Under the pieces are notes generated by a model. That model had not been told where the DNA came from, did not search any database, and worked only from the letters and a program-made list of their open reading frames with translations. Made by a program: the position numbers and the translations under genes. Shown here one piece after another: positions 1 to 11,795 of a stretch of 64,000 nucleotides of DNA (the first letter of the stretch is position 1; each line of letters starts with the position of its first letter). Origin of the DNA: Glandiceps talaboti. Taxonomy: Eukaryota; Hemichordata; Enteropneusta; Spengelidae. The stretch covers positions 6,356,598 through 6,420,597 of the forward strand of contig NC_135560.1 in the NCBI RefSeq assembly GCF_964340395.1, read 5' to 3'.

Positions 1-1026
1 CAGAAGTTCAACTCATGATTAAGTACTGGAAATTATTAATGGGTAAATTCCAGCTTTCCCTTCTCAATGGATTCTACATTATGAAAGCTTTGAAGCGTAG
101 AAGGCATGTTTTTTCTCCAGATTTCCATGACTCCAATTTCATGACATAGGAGTTCTACTCATGATGAAGTACTGAAAGTGATAGATTGGCGATTTCTCGT
201 AACAGCTTTTTTAAAAAACTCTTCTTAATAATAGGTTCTACCTATACTAGCTCCCATCACTATGACTTACACTTCAATATAATTTATAATTATAATTTAT
301 TTTAAAAATTTTCTCCTTTATTTTTATTTAATAAAAATTCAATTACACCAATATGAACTTCAATAACAATTTCTTTTTTATTGAACTTACAAGGCTTCTT
401 TCAATATTTGTCAAAACTGATGCCGACCACTTGAACTAAAACATGGTGCTATGCTAACAATGCTATTTCGCCACTTCTGCATTTTATACACACAGTGGTT
501 TTCGTGTGAACGTGACAGTGCATTCAATATTGTAGAATTGACATAGTGACAGCTGTATGTATACTAGAAGCTAATACTCCTTATATTAGTACACCTACAA
601 GTGATATTCCAACATGAATGGCAGCAATAAATCATTCTGTTTTTTTAAAATGACATTTCCATTATTTTTTCATATTTCATTCTTAACAAACCCCTGCACT
701 ATTTAAGTATATATGTACACACTCTGGATTGAATAATGTTTTGATAACAGAATCGAATGATTTATAGATTATTATATATATCTAGAGTTGTGGACCAACA
801 TATCAGAAAAGAATTATTATTTTAATATTACCCGTTCCTTTTTATTCAAATTTTTTTTCTCAAATTCCTTCTAGTTATTCTTTAATTTGAAGTCATTTAT
901 TTCATTTGCAACTTTTACACAATAGTGTTGCTTTTCAAATAATATCATTATTTATAGATGCATTATAGTTTTATTTGTGGTCGAAAATGAGTAAAGGATT
1001 TCCTTGTAGGGTCATGGTAGATGGCC
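1..1026. other. AT-rich non-coding sequence
   Basis: I see no open frame of note, RNA gene or clear repeat here. The sequence is AT-rich with short A and T runs. It ends just before a SINE whose left flank carries AAATCA at 1027-1032. Confidence 0.6.
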
Positions 1027-1032
1027 AAATCA

Positions 1033-1317
1033 GGGTTGTTGGTGGCCGAGTGGTTAAACCACTTGCCTCTTACCACTGCGATCGGGGTTCGAACCCATTC
1101 AGCGTTCAATTAAATTTACCACGTTGTAAGTAAGAAGAGTGTGTCGTTCAGTTTGACTCTACCGAACAACGCAGGTTTTCCCCGGGTACTCCGGTTTCCT
1201 CCTGCATTAGCACTGAACTCATGAGAGATGGCCCTCACTGGACTTCTTGGGAGATAAGTGTTTATATGCTTAAAGAACTATCCAGTATAAATAAAGATTA
1301 TTATTATTATTATTATT
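1033..1317 (+). mobile_element. tRNA-derived SINE with ATT tail
   Basis: The head (about 1040-1105) resembles a class II (Ser/Leu-type) tRNA. It has an A-box-like TGGCCGAGTGGTTAA near 1043 and a perfect B-box core GGTTCGAACCC near 1087, so internal RNA polymerase III promotion is expected. The body contains a CCGGGTACTCCGGTTTCCTC stretch of the kind seen in conserved central domains of invertebrate SINEs. The 3' end is an (ATT)n tail at about 1300-1317. AAATCA occurs on both sides (1027-1032 and 1318-1323) and may be a short target-site duplication. It is not a tRNA gene: the acceptor stem does not close and a long unrelated body follows. The subfamily is not identified. Confidence 0.82.
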
Positions 1318-1323
1318 AAATCA

Positions 1324-2043
1324 TTTAAAAATGTCACAAAGGCATATTGTCTTTAAAATAGGTTTTCCAAAAAGAGAGCAAAATTAGTTTTCTTGAAATA
1401 GGATTTAAACATTTTATTTGGTATATGAGTAGCACCCCCTGCAGGATAGCTTAGAACTAATAGAAGACCAGCAAGTCCTGTTTTTCCCAATTTGTAGTTT
1501 TCTGCGTACAAACAAATACCCCCACCCCCACCCCCACTCTACCCTGGTAGAAAGAGGATCTTGTCTAGTCTGTCGGAGTATAGGTCTTGGAGGAGGTCTG
1601 TCAGCGCTAATACATACCAATGTATACTTTGTCCATAGATCTACATGCTGATTATCTAACAAAGCATTGTTTTGGTTGAAATCACACCTGAGGGCAGGAC
1701 AGATTTGATGCTTGATTAAGTTGGCGTAATAATACTAGTTGGACACATAAAGTTCAAAGCAACATGCACCAGTGGGTTAATCAAACGATCTGATTTAATC
1801 AATGCTTACTGCTAAACACAGACAAATAAAGTGAGAATTGAATGTGATCTATCGGTCTTTTAAATTGAAAAGACTTTAAACAGCACAGACTGATAATTTT
1901 GGACAACTCTAGACATACAGTCACATACCCTTTTTGTGTATTGTAAAAAAGTAAACCTTCTTTTTTAAGTCAGTGTTTTCTGTGGCAAAAACTATAAAAG
2001 ATAGTCACCGTTTACATAGGGGTTTAATCAAATTACACGAGAT
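1324..2043. other. Non-coding sequence with a C-rich G4-capable tract
   Basis: No gene is seen. At 1519-1544 there are three runs of five C plus a CCC run, so the minus strand has four G-runs separated by 1-6 nt and could form a G-quadruplex. The 82-codon minus-strand frame across this tract shows no domain features and I treat it as chance. Confidence 0.55.
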
Positions 2044-2515
2044 TTAACTATATACCTAGGGAGGCTTATTATGTTGCCACAGAGTCTTTGTACCTAGGAA
2101 GTTTAAATATGTTGCTAGAGAGAATTGTACCTAAGTATTGTCTTATTTATGTACTTAGGGAGTCTCACTATTTGGCTATAGTCTAACTATGAAAGAGATT
2201 GTGGTGGTGGTGGAGAGTAAATCTTAGTCACTATGTATCCAGGGAGTCTAATTATGGAACTAAAGAGTATGTACCTAGGGAGTCTAATTATGGAACTAAA
2301 GAGTATGTCCCTAGGGAGTCTAATTATGGAACTAAAGAGTATCTAGGGAGTCTAAATATACAACTAAAGAGTATCTAGGGAGTCTAATTATACAACTAAA
2401 GAATATGTACCTAGGGAGTCTAATTATACAACTAAAGAGTATCTAGGGAGTCTAATTATACAACTAAAGAGTATGTACCTAGGGAGTCTAATTATGGAAC
2501 TAAAGAGTCTCAATA
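2044..2515. repeat. Minisatellite, 36- and 32-bp units
   Basis: Units begin CCTAGGGAGTCTAATTAT and continue with GGAACTAAAGAGTAT or ACAACTAAAGAGTAT. Two lengths alternate: 36 bp, and 32 bp lacking GTAC. The left part (2044-2230) is strongly diverged, while about nine units at 2238-2510 are close to identical. The CTAGGGAGTCTA core also appears in the unrelated duplicate at 10.3 kb. Confidence 0.9.
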
Positions 2516-3514
2516 TGTAACTTGGAAGGCCTTCACATTTTCTCCTTTTACAACATTCACAGTCATTTGTTACCTTGTTTTGTTTTTAGTTTTTATATAA
2601 TTTCAGTAATAAATCTATTTTAATATTTTTGGATGAAAAAAACTATTTCTTACTTGAATATAGGACATGTAAATTGCTAATTAATTTGTCCATAGATGTA
2701 CAAAGTTATTGATTTTTTGATTGATTGGTTAATTAATTAATTGATCAATTAATCTGATTGAAAATTTTTTCATGAAACACTTTGTAGCAGTGGTAACGCT
2801 GAGGTTGTAGTGGGCGGGATGTGATTGACAGTGATTCTTTTGTTTTTATTTCATTTTTTGCTCGTTTTTTGCTAAAAAGAACAACTTCGACTAAAAAAAA
2901 CGAACTTTAATCACACAACTCTGTAGCCAAAGAGTATCTCAGAATTTGCTGCTGACAGCAGAAAACATGGACAGCATTGATTTTAACTGACACATTGTAA
3001 CAAAAACACTAATGGAATTCATCCTTGCATACCTGGAAGGACATACCCCTGAACAACATGTGGACACAGACAGTCCTGTCGGACATGGTATAGAAATCTA
3101 GGAACAACATACAACACATGACACAAAGGCAATGTGTGTACAAATACTGGTGTGTTGAATGGACTGGCTAGTGAAGCTTTAGTTGTGAAGTGATTGTTAA
3201 ACACTGTCCTTTCCATCATTCATCACAGAAGCCCTTTACACTTTCACCATGTGAGTAAACAAAACACGAACGTGTAAACACTTTACCAGTATCAATTCGT
3301 TGTCAGTGGTTGTTGACAGCTATTAATAGATACTTACACCAAGTCATGTAGACTTTACTATTTAGACCTTCAACAAACTGCTTGTTTTACGCAGCCGACA
3401 GCTTTCTCTGCGGCTGTTCCATTTTTCTTGAGGTATCATGCATCTAGTTTCTACGATTTTCAATAGTGTGTTGTACTTGGTTCTGTGGTTTTATTTACCT
3501 GTCTAATAATACCA
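2516..3514. other. AT-rich non-coding sequence
   Basis: No gene is seen. It includes a TTAATTAA/TTGAT-rich patch at about 2710-2758. A 66-codon minus-strand frame at 3019-3219 has no recognisable features. Confidence 0.55.
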
Positions 3515-3790
3515 TGAGTGAAGCAAGTGAAAGTGTTGTAGAAAACACCACATGTATGTATACCCATACCTGCACTCACATCATAGGATTTATCTGAAAC
3601 AGTAAATTTTGTAAACATATAATTATGTACTCAAGTCAGTTTGCGTACATGGAGAGCTTGCACACTGATTTGCATACAAGTACGCAATTATGTTTTCAGT
3701 ATTTCACTGCAGTGCAAATACCACTGGTATGTGTGTGCATCAATGCAAATAATCTGGTATATATTTAATATGCACTAAATAGTCTTTTAT
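3515..3790 (+). repeat. Old dispersed repeat, copy A
   Basis: This segment aligns by eye with 34965-35310 in the same order. Shared blocks are GAGTG..AGTGAAAGTG, TTTATCTGAAAC, GATTTGCATA, GCAATTATGTTTTCAGTAT, CACTGCAGT and a GTGTGCA..GCAA(A/G)TAAT end. The two copies are well diverged and no terminal repeats or target duplications are obvious, so the class is unknown. Confidence 0.6.
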
Positions 3791-5494
3791 TAACGATATA
3801 TGCAATTTTTTTCAATTTTTTTTATCTTTTCAAATTTAAATGCATCTATACAGCAAATTGACTTTGATTTGATGAATTATCACATGCTAATTTAAATATC
3901 ATTCAATTGTCATTGTACTTGGAGATTCCTCTAATTATTATAGTGATTGGCTTAGATCATGTCACATGATATGGATGTGTGACCCATAGTGACCTCAATT
4001 TGCATAACATGAGACACTAGTCTTCTTCTATTTCCCCTAGGGCAATTATAGTCATCTAGCATACGCTCTTTCCGGTGATTTGCTATGACTTTGAAAAGAA
4101 TATGTGTCTGAGAATGTGATGTATTATAAAATACTTATTGCCTTGCCTTATTTGGGCACTAGTAGACATCATATTACCCCTTGTGAATCATCGTAAACCA
4201 TAGCCTCTTTTACGGCAGCATCCATTACATGCACCATCAAGATATTTTGATATTTTGCAGTTTTACGGAAGAGATATCAAGCTGTGGTTTGCGAGAATGC
4301 CCTTGTGCTGTTATGTAGAACAATTTCCTTTGGCTTTCAGCCTTGGGAAAATGGTTGCCGCATAGCAGCTCATTACTGGGGTAATATACATCTATTAGTG
4401 CCCTCATAGCCAGGCAATACATGTATTATAATGTGACCATATGAATAACAAATTACCATTCATTTTGTCATTTTAAAGAAAAAAACAAAACTTCACTATA
4501 TTTTTCTTTTTAAAAACCAACGACAAACATCATGGAACAAACACATGTTTGTGACTCAATAATTACAAAAAAGTAAAAAAAATGCATAATATGTTTGTTA
4601 TTGTACGCAAAGGAAGTGATTTGCAAATACACTGGGGTAAACACTAGTAATTAGCATGTCATCTCTAGTCTGCACACACATAGACTAATTTCCTACACCT
4701 GTTATGATTACTACGTTTATCTTCACTTGAGAGGATGGAGATCATAGAAACCATCGACAGGTATAGGAACTAGACTAACACACACGTCACATCCTCATAT
4801 ATTGAAACATCACATTACAAAAAGTTTGATTTGTGTTTTGATACTTGTGATTACAAGTGACTGTGTGCTTACTACAACAACAAAAAACAAAATTGAGTTT
4901 CAGTTGAAACATTACCTCCCATCCTCTCCCTCATCTCACACTCGTGTTGATCACATTATACAGAACTATACTACAACAAAAGATGCATGAACCCATGAAG
5001 GACATTACAAGCCAAACTACATATTGACATTGTCTGACCATCTATCAACCACTTAGAGAGGTTAACCTCCGTCTGTAACCTTTGACCTCCCCTATTTTTA
5101 GCCTTGTTATGTCTACTAGATTCAAAGTGATCAGATTATTGTAATTTCGACACATGCTAAGTCCCCCCAAGGCAAGACGAAACCAAACATGCGACAAACA
5201 ACTTGAGACATGTCGTACAGTCACCGCAGGATGTGACATGATTCATTTAAAAGATAAAATCTTGCAGGTTGAACGGATCTGATATTATGACAATTATGGG
5301 ATGGAATTCCAGCAGAAAATGTACGAATGCCAAGGAGGCCGAGATGTTGAGTATGCAATCAATAATGACATTGAATTTATGAAAACATCAATGAATTTTT
5401 AGGCTCAGTGGGATGCCATATCATGATGAGTGCTTATGAATCATGCGTTTTATTGATCCGATAGATGATAAATATAGGTATGCTAATAATAGAA
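3791..5494. other. Non-coding sequence
   Basis: No supportable gene. An ATG frame at 4802-4990 (62 codons) starts with a basic then hydrophobic stretch resembling a signal peptide. It has no homology I recognise and its length is expected by chance. TATAGGAACTAGACTAA at about 4763 matches the terminus of the fold-back element at 61.5 kb and may be a remnant arm. Confidence 0.5.
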
Positions 5495-6056
5495 TGTCAC
5501 AGATACTTGTGGGCTAGCTGCTTTATCAATTTTAACCATAGATGCTAGTGGGCTGATTAAAAATATTTTTTCAAGAGCAGTAAAGAAAAGTAATTTCTGT
5601 CAGTTGCATATATTTATACTGATATATTAAGGTAAATTCTGCCACAGTTACTTGTGGGCTAGCTTTTTAGAATAAATTTGACAGTAGCAGTTACAACACA
5701 GGTAAACTTATAGGCTAGCCATTTCTAATAAAGTAGCAGTTACAATACAGGTAAATTCTGTCACAGTTACTTGTGGGCTAGCTTTTTCTAATAAATTTCC
5801 TAGTAGCAGTTACAACACAGCTAAACTTGTGGGCTAGCTGCTTGTAATAAAGTTCCCAGTAGCAGAAATTACAATACAGCTAAATTCTGCCACAGTTACT
5901 TGTGGGCTAGCTTTTTCTAATAAATTTCCTAGTAGCAGTTACAACACAGCTAAACTTGTGGGCTAGCTTTTTCTAATAAATTTCACAGTAGCAGTTACAA
6001 CACAGCTAAATTCTGCCACAGTTACTTGTTGGTTTATGTTTGATCATAATTTTCAC
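5495..6056. repeat. Tandem repeat, alternating 59- and 70-bp units
   Basis: Eight or nine copies share ACTTGTGGGCTAGCT, CTAATAAATTT and AGTAGCAGTTACAACACAGC. In the centre, a longer unit with TAAATTCTGCCACAGTT alternates with a shorter one lacking it, giving a two-subunit period of about 130 bp. The edges are degenerate. Confidence 0.85.
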
Positions 6057-8428
6057 AGTAATGTATATTGATTGTACCGGCATAATGTACCAGCTGAGTA
6101 TGCCAACAGTTGCTTATGGGTTGTCCAATTGATTTCAAAGACATGTTCCACTATACACTTGTATAAACAGAGGTATAAGTGAGTGTATACTTGGAGTGGG
6201 GGTCAGGTTGGGGGTGGGGATGGGGGGGGGGTCGGTCTTGTATATTAAAAGCTACTTCTATAGTATCTACTTTAACCACTATGCTGCTATTGTTAGAACT
6301 CAAATCTGGCATTCAGGTGAATACAAATGACGGACACATTTAGTATTATACTAAAATGTTGAAGAATTTTAAGCCTCAATTACCACCCATTGCATGTAGT
6401 TGACTGGGTCTGTTTGATACAACCACGCTGAAAACAAGAAACTGCATATTCTACACTGTATTTTATGATAGCAAGATTACAATTTCTTGCTACATTTTGT
6501 CTAAATGAAACTTGACACAGACATGCATGCTGCATGGCACTAATGTGTTGATGTCTGCATTTGATGTCTGATGGCGGTAGGTTTTACTCTAAAGTTTATT
6601 TCATTTTGACAAAATGTCGCAAAAAAACAAACAAAAAAAAACTGCATACATTCAATCTTTCTATCCTAAAGTGTAGCATGTGCAGTTCCTTATTGGTTTC
6701 TGTATGGTTGTATCAAACAGAGCCACTGAACACTTAACAAATTGTAACTGGCTGGATGCCATCAACCGATTACTAACAACTGTTACACCAGAGAATGATT
6801 TGCCACGCAAGGTAAACATAGACAGTAATATATATTATACTAGATCAGTTTCATGTAACTAGTTTGTGTAAAGTACTCATGAATAAACAGCTAATAAATC
6901 AATTCTGCTTGTGCCACTTTGGGTACATTGTTGACTTGATCCCTGTAATGTCCTTGGTTAAAGATTACTCTAATCCTGTAGATTATGATATTTGTCTGAA
7001 GGAAATAAATCATTTAGCTATCGATCAATACTTGTACGGTTTGAGATTTTGAATACTTAAACTTTACAGTACAGTCAAGTATAAACGCTATAAACTCTGA
7101 GCAAGTATGATGAAAATGCAACAACAGAACAACATTGCCTGACAAACACAAAATCAAACTCTAGCAAAGTGTATATTGCAACACTGTTGTTAGACTTGAC
7201 CACAACGAAACATGTTGTCATTGATAAAATGCAATGTCGATGCACACACTAACACCTGATTGCAAACAGAACACAGCAAAGAACAAACTGGAAACCAAAC
7301 CATGACACAAATTACCACTCATGCACTGCAAAACAGAACACAGCACATTAAATTACATGGCACTAAACATTATCATCACTCCGTGACCCAACCCTCGCGA
7401 CTATAAAACCAACAAAGTCCGCACACCATCCTGGAGGATTTTTGCTCAATTGTGAGTTCTCCAGAATCCAAACAGATACACAGAACACATTGTCATGATA
7501 CAAAATATGTCGTAGGACATAAAACATGTAACATGGCAAAATACGGCATTGGAAAAAGACAAAACAAGTTACTATAAAAATACAAAACAAGAGAATAAAA
7601 GTGAAACAGAACACAATACAACACAACATGATGTGCATAATGTAACACAACACCTTATAAAGTAGTAATAAACACAGTTCCTGGTACTCCGTGTAATGAC
7701 AAATTTACTGGTAAACACATCACCCATCATTATACCGACAAACAGTCTCGCTTCACGACAGCTGGCATAGATAGACATTTGTACACAAACATAACAAAAA
7801 ACGAGCTGGTCACAGCATATTAACAGCTGCATACAATAAAGGCCCTGGGCCAGTTTGTAAATACAGCGCTATTATATGCTGGTATATATGTATGGATACC
7901 AAACAAACAACACATTTGCCACTTTCTGTTTGTTTGCAGCAGGGCTGGTAGTATGAGTATACAACTCATAAATGTTAATATATTCTACGCCACAATCCCC
8001 AAATATATTCTGAACGTGTTTGTTTGTCAGAATTATGGACTGTGAATCATGCACCAGATGGAATTCATGGGTGGAGATATATGACGTTATTTTAATCTTA
8101 CAGTTGCCATAGAGATGGAATGGTTTTATTTTTAACAACCTGTATCCCTGTCGCTCTACTAAAACTGGACATTTGTTAATTTTGTCCGTCTTATTTTATA
8201 CCTGTATGCTCCTGGCGCATTGTGATATTTTGGATGTTACATGCAATATTAATAACCATGTCATACACATCTGGTACAAAGCAACAACAACAACAACAAG
8301 GACGTAAAACATGTCAGTAACCAAAAAAATAGACGACAAAAACATAAACAAAAACAAAAACAAAAACACTAAACAGAACTGTGTCAACATGACAGCTTAT
8401 ATGTCATATTTTGTTCACAACACTTGAT
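6057..8428. other. Non-coding sequence with a G-rich tract
   Basis: No gene is seen. At 6198-6231 four or more runs of G (4 to 10 long) occur on the plus strand and could form a G-quadruplex. Overlapping frames of 60-96 codons at 6680-8390 are rich in I, F, C and Y and show no domains. A (CAA)n patch lies at about 8282-8299 and (AAACA)n at about 8340-8370. Confidence 0.5.
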
Positions 8429-8771
8429 TTAAAGTGGCTAGTATATGGATGAGGATTGGGAAATTATTTTGCATTTTTAATTTATAAATATCATGGCTTC
8501 CTACTTGAAAAATCAATGTGAGACAACATATGTCAAGTCCTTGTTTGTAACTCAATAAATGGCAAATGATTGATAAATGTGTAAACTGTTGTGCATACAA
8601 TAACAGCACTTTTAGACATTTTTTAGCGTTTTGCAATGTATTGAGTTACAAACACAGAGTTGGTCAAAGTTGAGTCACATTGATTTTTCAAGTAGGAAGC
8701 TATGGTCAGATTGTTTTATAAATTCAAAATTCAAAATGAATACGAAATCCTCATCCATACGGCCACTTTAA
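8429..8771. mobile_element. Palindromic MITE, copy 1
   Basis: The element starts TTAAAGTGGC and ends GCCACTTTAA. It is almost entirely an imperfect inverted repeat with arms of about 165 bp: for example TGGCTTCCTACTTGAAAAAT on the left and its complement near 8680-8700. No transposase is encoded. Either TA or TTAA would serve as target duplication, so a Tc1/mariner-like or piggyBac-like origin cannot be separated. The copy at 13801-14147 has the same ends and interior. Confidence 0.85.
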
Positions 8772-8933
8772 TTGTGGAGGGATATTACTCATAAAAGGAA
8801 GGGTTATTCCTGAAAAAGTTGTTGTCAGCTGTTCATAAACTAATTTGGACCACCAGGGTCATTCACTTTTTACTACCTTTCTTTACTTACGAATCAACAG
8901 GTGTCTGGTTTATATAGTACTGTACATATTAGG

Positions 8934-9116
8934 TAGGTGTTCAGTTTACAGAGTGTTCATGTTAGCCACTTAATTATTTGCTGTGTCAAGTTTATGTGAC
9001 ATCTCAACATATAAACAAGATATTTATGCAGTCATACAGTTTATAGAGGTGTTCAGCTTACAGACAGCATTCATATTTAGACAATTTCTACTGCAAACAA
9101 AATATGTATGTATATG

Positions 9117-9199
<83 letters not shown>

Positions 9200-9515
9200 C
9201 AAGTTTATGGTTTATCTCAACAGACATGAGAGATTTAATAATCTTCAATCATGCAGTTTACAGACAGTGTTCACATTTAGGCACTCTACTATTGGGGGGG
9301 GGGGGGGAGGCCGGGTTGTCAAGTTTATGTGAATCTCAACAGACAGAAGAGATTTGATAATCAGACTTGATAAATTGTAGTTTATAGAGGTGTTCAGTTT
9401 ACAGAGGGTGTTCATATTTAGGCACTCTGCTAACTATTTGGGTTTTGAAGTTTAAGTGACATCTTGAACAGACACGAGAACGATTTGTACAATTGTATGG
9501 AGTGGTTATATTTGC
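8934..9515. repeat. Degenerate 115-bp tandem repeat broken by microsatellites
   Basis: About four copies share GAGGTGTTCAGTTTACAGA, TTCATATTTAGGCACT, TCAAGTTTATGTGACATCTC and AACAGACA.GAGA. A long TG tract sits inside the second copy and a 14-G run (9294-9307) inside the third. Apparent frames of 74-124 codons here are translations of the TG tract. Confidence 0.75.
9127..9197. repeat. (TG)n microsatellite
   Basis: About 35 uninterrupted TG units following a short TATATA stretch. Such alternating purine-pyrimidine tracts can adopt Z-DNA and are usually length-polymorphic. Confidence 0.97.
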
Positions 9516-10285
9516 ATGATGTCCCTACTTACAGACACAGAATTTACAATCATTTTAGGGGCACAATATTAATTATTGAAAAATGCATAAAACTGTCATT
9601 TTTACAATAAATATCTTTTTAATCCCACAGTATCTGTAGAAATCATACCGAACACAAAGGAAGCAATTTACAAAAAAACCTAATCAGTCTCAGAGTTTTA
9701 AATTAAAAATTAAAAAACAATTTTTTTTTTACACCTAATGCTAATTCAGTATTTGTTTGAGGATATGAAAAATTTAAACGAAAAAAAAAAAAAAAAAAAA
9801 CGGTTAAAATTTTGAATAGAAAGGTAAAAATCAATCCGACAGTATAAATCTTATTGTTCTTCAAGTTTATAGAGTTCTCTCACAGCCTATCATTCCCTCT
9901 TCCAGAACAGAAAATCTGACGACATCAAAAATTACATCTTAAGGACAGATTTTGATTGTATGAGTAGTAATATTCGGTTCATTTATACGACTCATAGCTG
10001 TATATATTTTTTCATGTTTGAGATTTCCTGATTTTTATGATCCCATTATAAAACTATAATAATACGTCCTATAAATTATAGAACATTTTATACCTGCCAA
10101 TTTTTATATTCTGTAGATGAAATAGTGGCCATATGTGATTTATACAGATTTTCTCGGATTTATTTGATGCATTTTTATGTTTCTACACTGAGTCATCAAT
10201 TTTTTTTAAATTTTTCATCTCAGTTTTATTGAAAACATTATTTAAATGATAATGAGCCACATGTAGAACATTGTCAACTCATTGC
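9516..10285. other. AT-rich non-coding sequence
   Basis: No gene is seen. There is a T run at about 9721-9730 and an uninterrupted A run at about 9781-9800. Confidence 0.6.
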
Positions 10286-10485
10286 AGAAGGTACAAATTG
10301 GGATTGTGCTAGGGAGTCTAACCCTATTCCTATCCCTAACTCCCTAGCTTGGTTGTAAATGTGCATCTAGTGTACAGCCAGTCACGTGTTCTATATTCTT
10401 GCCTCTGTAAAAATCTGGATTACGCTAAGGCGTCTAACCATATTCCTAGTCCTAACTCCCTAGCTTGGTTACAAATATGTATATA
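10286..10485. repeat. Duplicate of a 78-bp hairpin unit
   Basis: Two copies (about 10290-10367 and 10405-10482) share GTCTAACC, ATTCCTA, CCTAACTCCCTAGCTTGGTT and AAAT.TG. In the first copy GCTAGGGAGT and ACTCCCTAGC form a perfect 10-bp inverted repeat around a loop of about 21 nt; in the second the left arm is mutated. Confidence 0.75.
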
Positions 10486-10554
10486 TTGTGAAGTTAGTCC
10501 TCATTCTTACCATGATGGTGGTTGAATGGGAAATTTTGAACTGAACATAAAAAG

Positions 10555-11025
10555 TAAAAGCACTTCAAAATTCTATAGATTACCTTGAAAACATTTTGAT
10601 TTTGTGACACAGACAAGTCTGTCGAACCAGAAAATGATTTTTCAACTCTGGTCAGTCTCATAAAATTGTTATTGTTAGTGAATAGAAACTGAGAAAAGAT
10701 ACCAACAGCTGAAGTCTGTGGGTTCAACAATCGGCTAAAAACCTTGAAAACGTTAGTCATACCACACAATTTTTACTACCTGGGCAAGTCTATCAAACCA
10801 GAAATGATTTTGAATTCTGCATGGTATTATGATCAGTTTTCGTTTTTTAGTGACCACGAAATGGGAAAGAGATGGCTAATGAAAAGTATTCAAGTTCAAA
10901 CAGACTGAGGTGAAAGCATGAAAAAAAAAAACACTACGCTGGAAATATCTAGTCAGGGTATTTTTTTTTTGTTACCTGGACAAAACTAGCAGACCAGATA
11001 GTAAGTTTTAATGAATGTGGCATCT
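10555..11025. repeat. Degenerate tandem repeat, about 200-bp unit
   Basis: Three diverged copies share (A)CCTTGAAAAC, the motif ACA(A/G)G/GGGCAAGTCT.TC.AACCAGAAA and a following TTTGAATTCTG-like segment. The copies lie near 10580, 10740 and 10970. The 91-codon minus frame here has no recognised features. Confidence 0.55.
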
Positions 11026-11224
11026 GCCTCTAGTTGATACAGCAGTCTGGTAATTTAATCTGTATGTCGTGTTTTCTGTGTGTCATGTTTGATGACAGTT
11101 TTCATGTTTGTTGTTAATATCAGGTACCTTAATTTACAATCAGTAATCACATGATGATAACATTATAATCATCTTTCATTTTGTTAATAATATACAGTGC
11201 ACTGCCATTTATCATGTGGTTCTT

Positions 11225-11795
11225 AGCAAATAACTATGGTGACAGATTGCTGTTTATATGCTTGCCATGGAAATGGACTCATTGTCAACAGTTTCCATGG
11301 CAACATATTGTTGTCAAGAACATGTTTTTCATGGCAACTGATTCAGTGTCAATGTGTTTGCCATGGCAACAGGTTTGCTGTCAACATATTTGCATGACAG
11401 AATATTCATATTTGCAAAACCATGGCAACAGAATGCTGGCAACATGTTTGCCATGACGACAGGTTGCTTTCCAACATGTTGCCATGGTAACACATTGTTG
11501 TCAACATGTTGGCAAAACCATGAGAGGTTGCTATGAACATGCTTGCGATATAGCAAAACATTGCTATCGACAAGTTTCCCATGGTAACAGATTCACTGGC
11601 AACATATTTACCATGGCAACACATTCACTGTCAACATATTTGCAAGAGGAGATTACGTTCAACATATTTGCAATGACAACAAATTACTGTCGATATGTTT
11701 GCCATGGCAACAGACTCACTGTCAACATTGGTTGGCATGCACACACAGTATGTACATACAGAGTGCATTAAAGCCTGATCAATTATCCATGGCAA
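11225..11795. repeat. Minisatellite of about 31 bp with CCATGGCAAC core
   Basis: About 17 degenerate units of 27-37 bp have the form CCATGGCAACA, then GATTGCTGTCAACAT, then GTTTG. The unit junction GTTTGCCATGGCAAC is close to the palindromic X-box bound by RFX transcription factors. Several short frames on both strands are translations of this repeat and are not genes. Confidence 0.88.
11478..11491. promoter_or_regulatory. Consensus-like RFX X-box inside the minisatellite
   Basis: GTTGCCATGGTAAC fits the RFX consensus GTTRCCATGGYAAC at every position. Near-consensus sites occur at 11356-11370, 11607-11620 and about 11697-11711. Binding is only inferred. Because the motif is part of a repeat unit, it may have no function. 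Confidence 0.3.

Noticed and set aside
1040-1105. tRNA-Ser/Leu gene
   Set aside because: The A and B boxes are present, but the acceptor stem does not pair and a SINE body and tail follow.
4802-4990. 62-codon frame with a signal-peptide-like start
   Set aside because: Its length is expected by chance, with no homology and no promoter or splice support.
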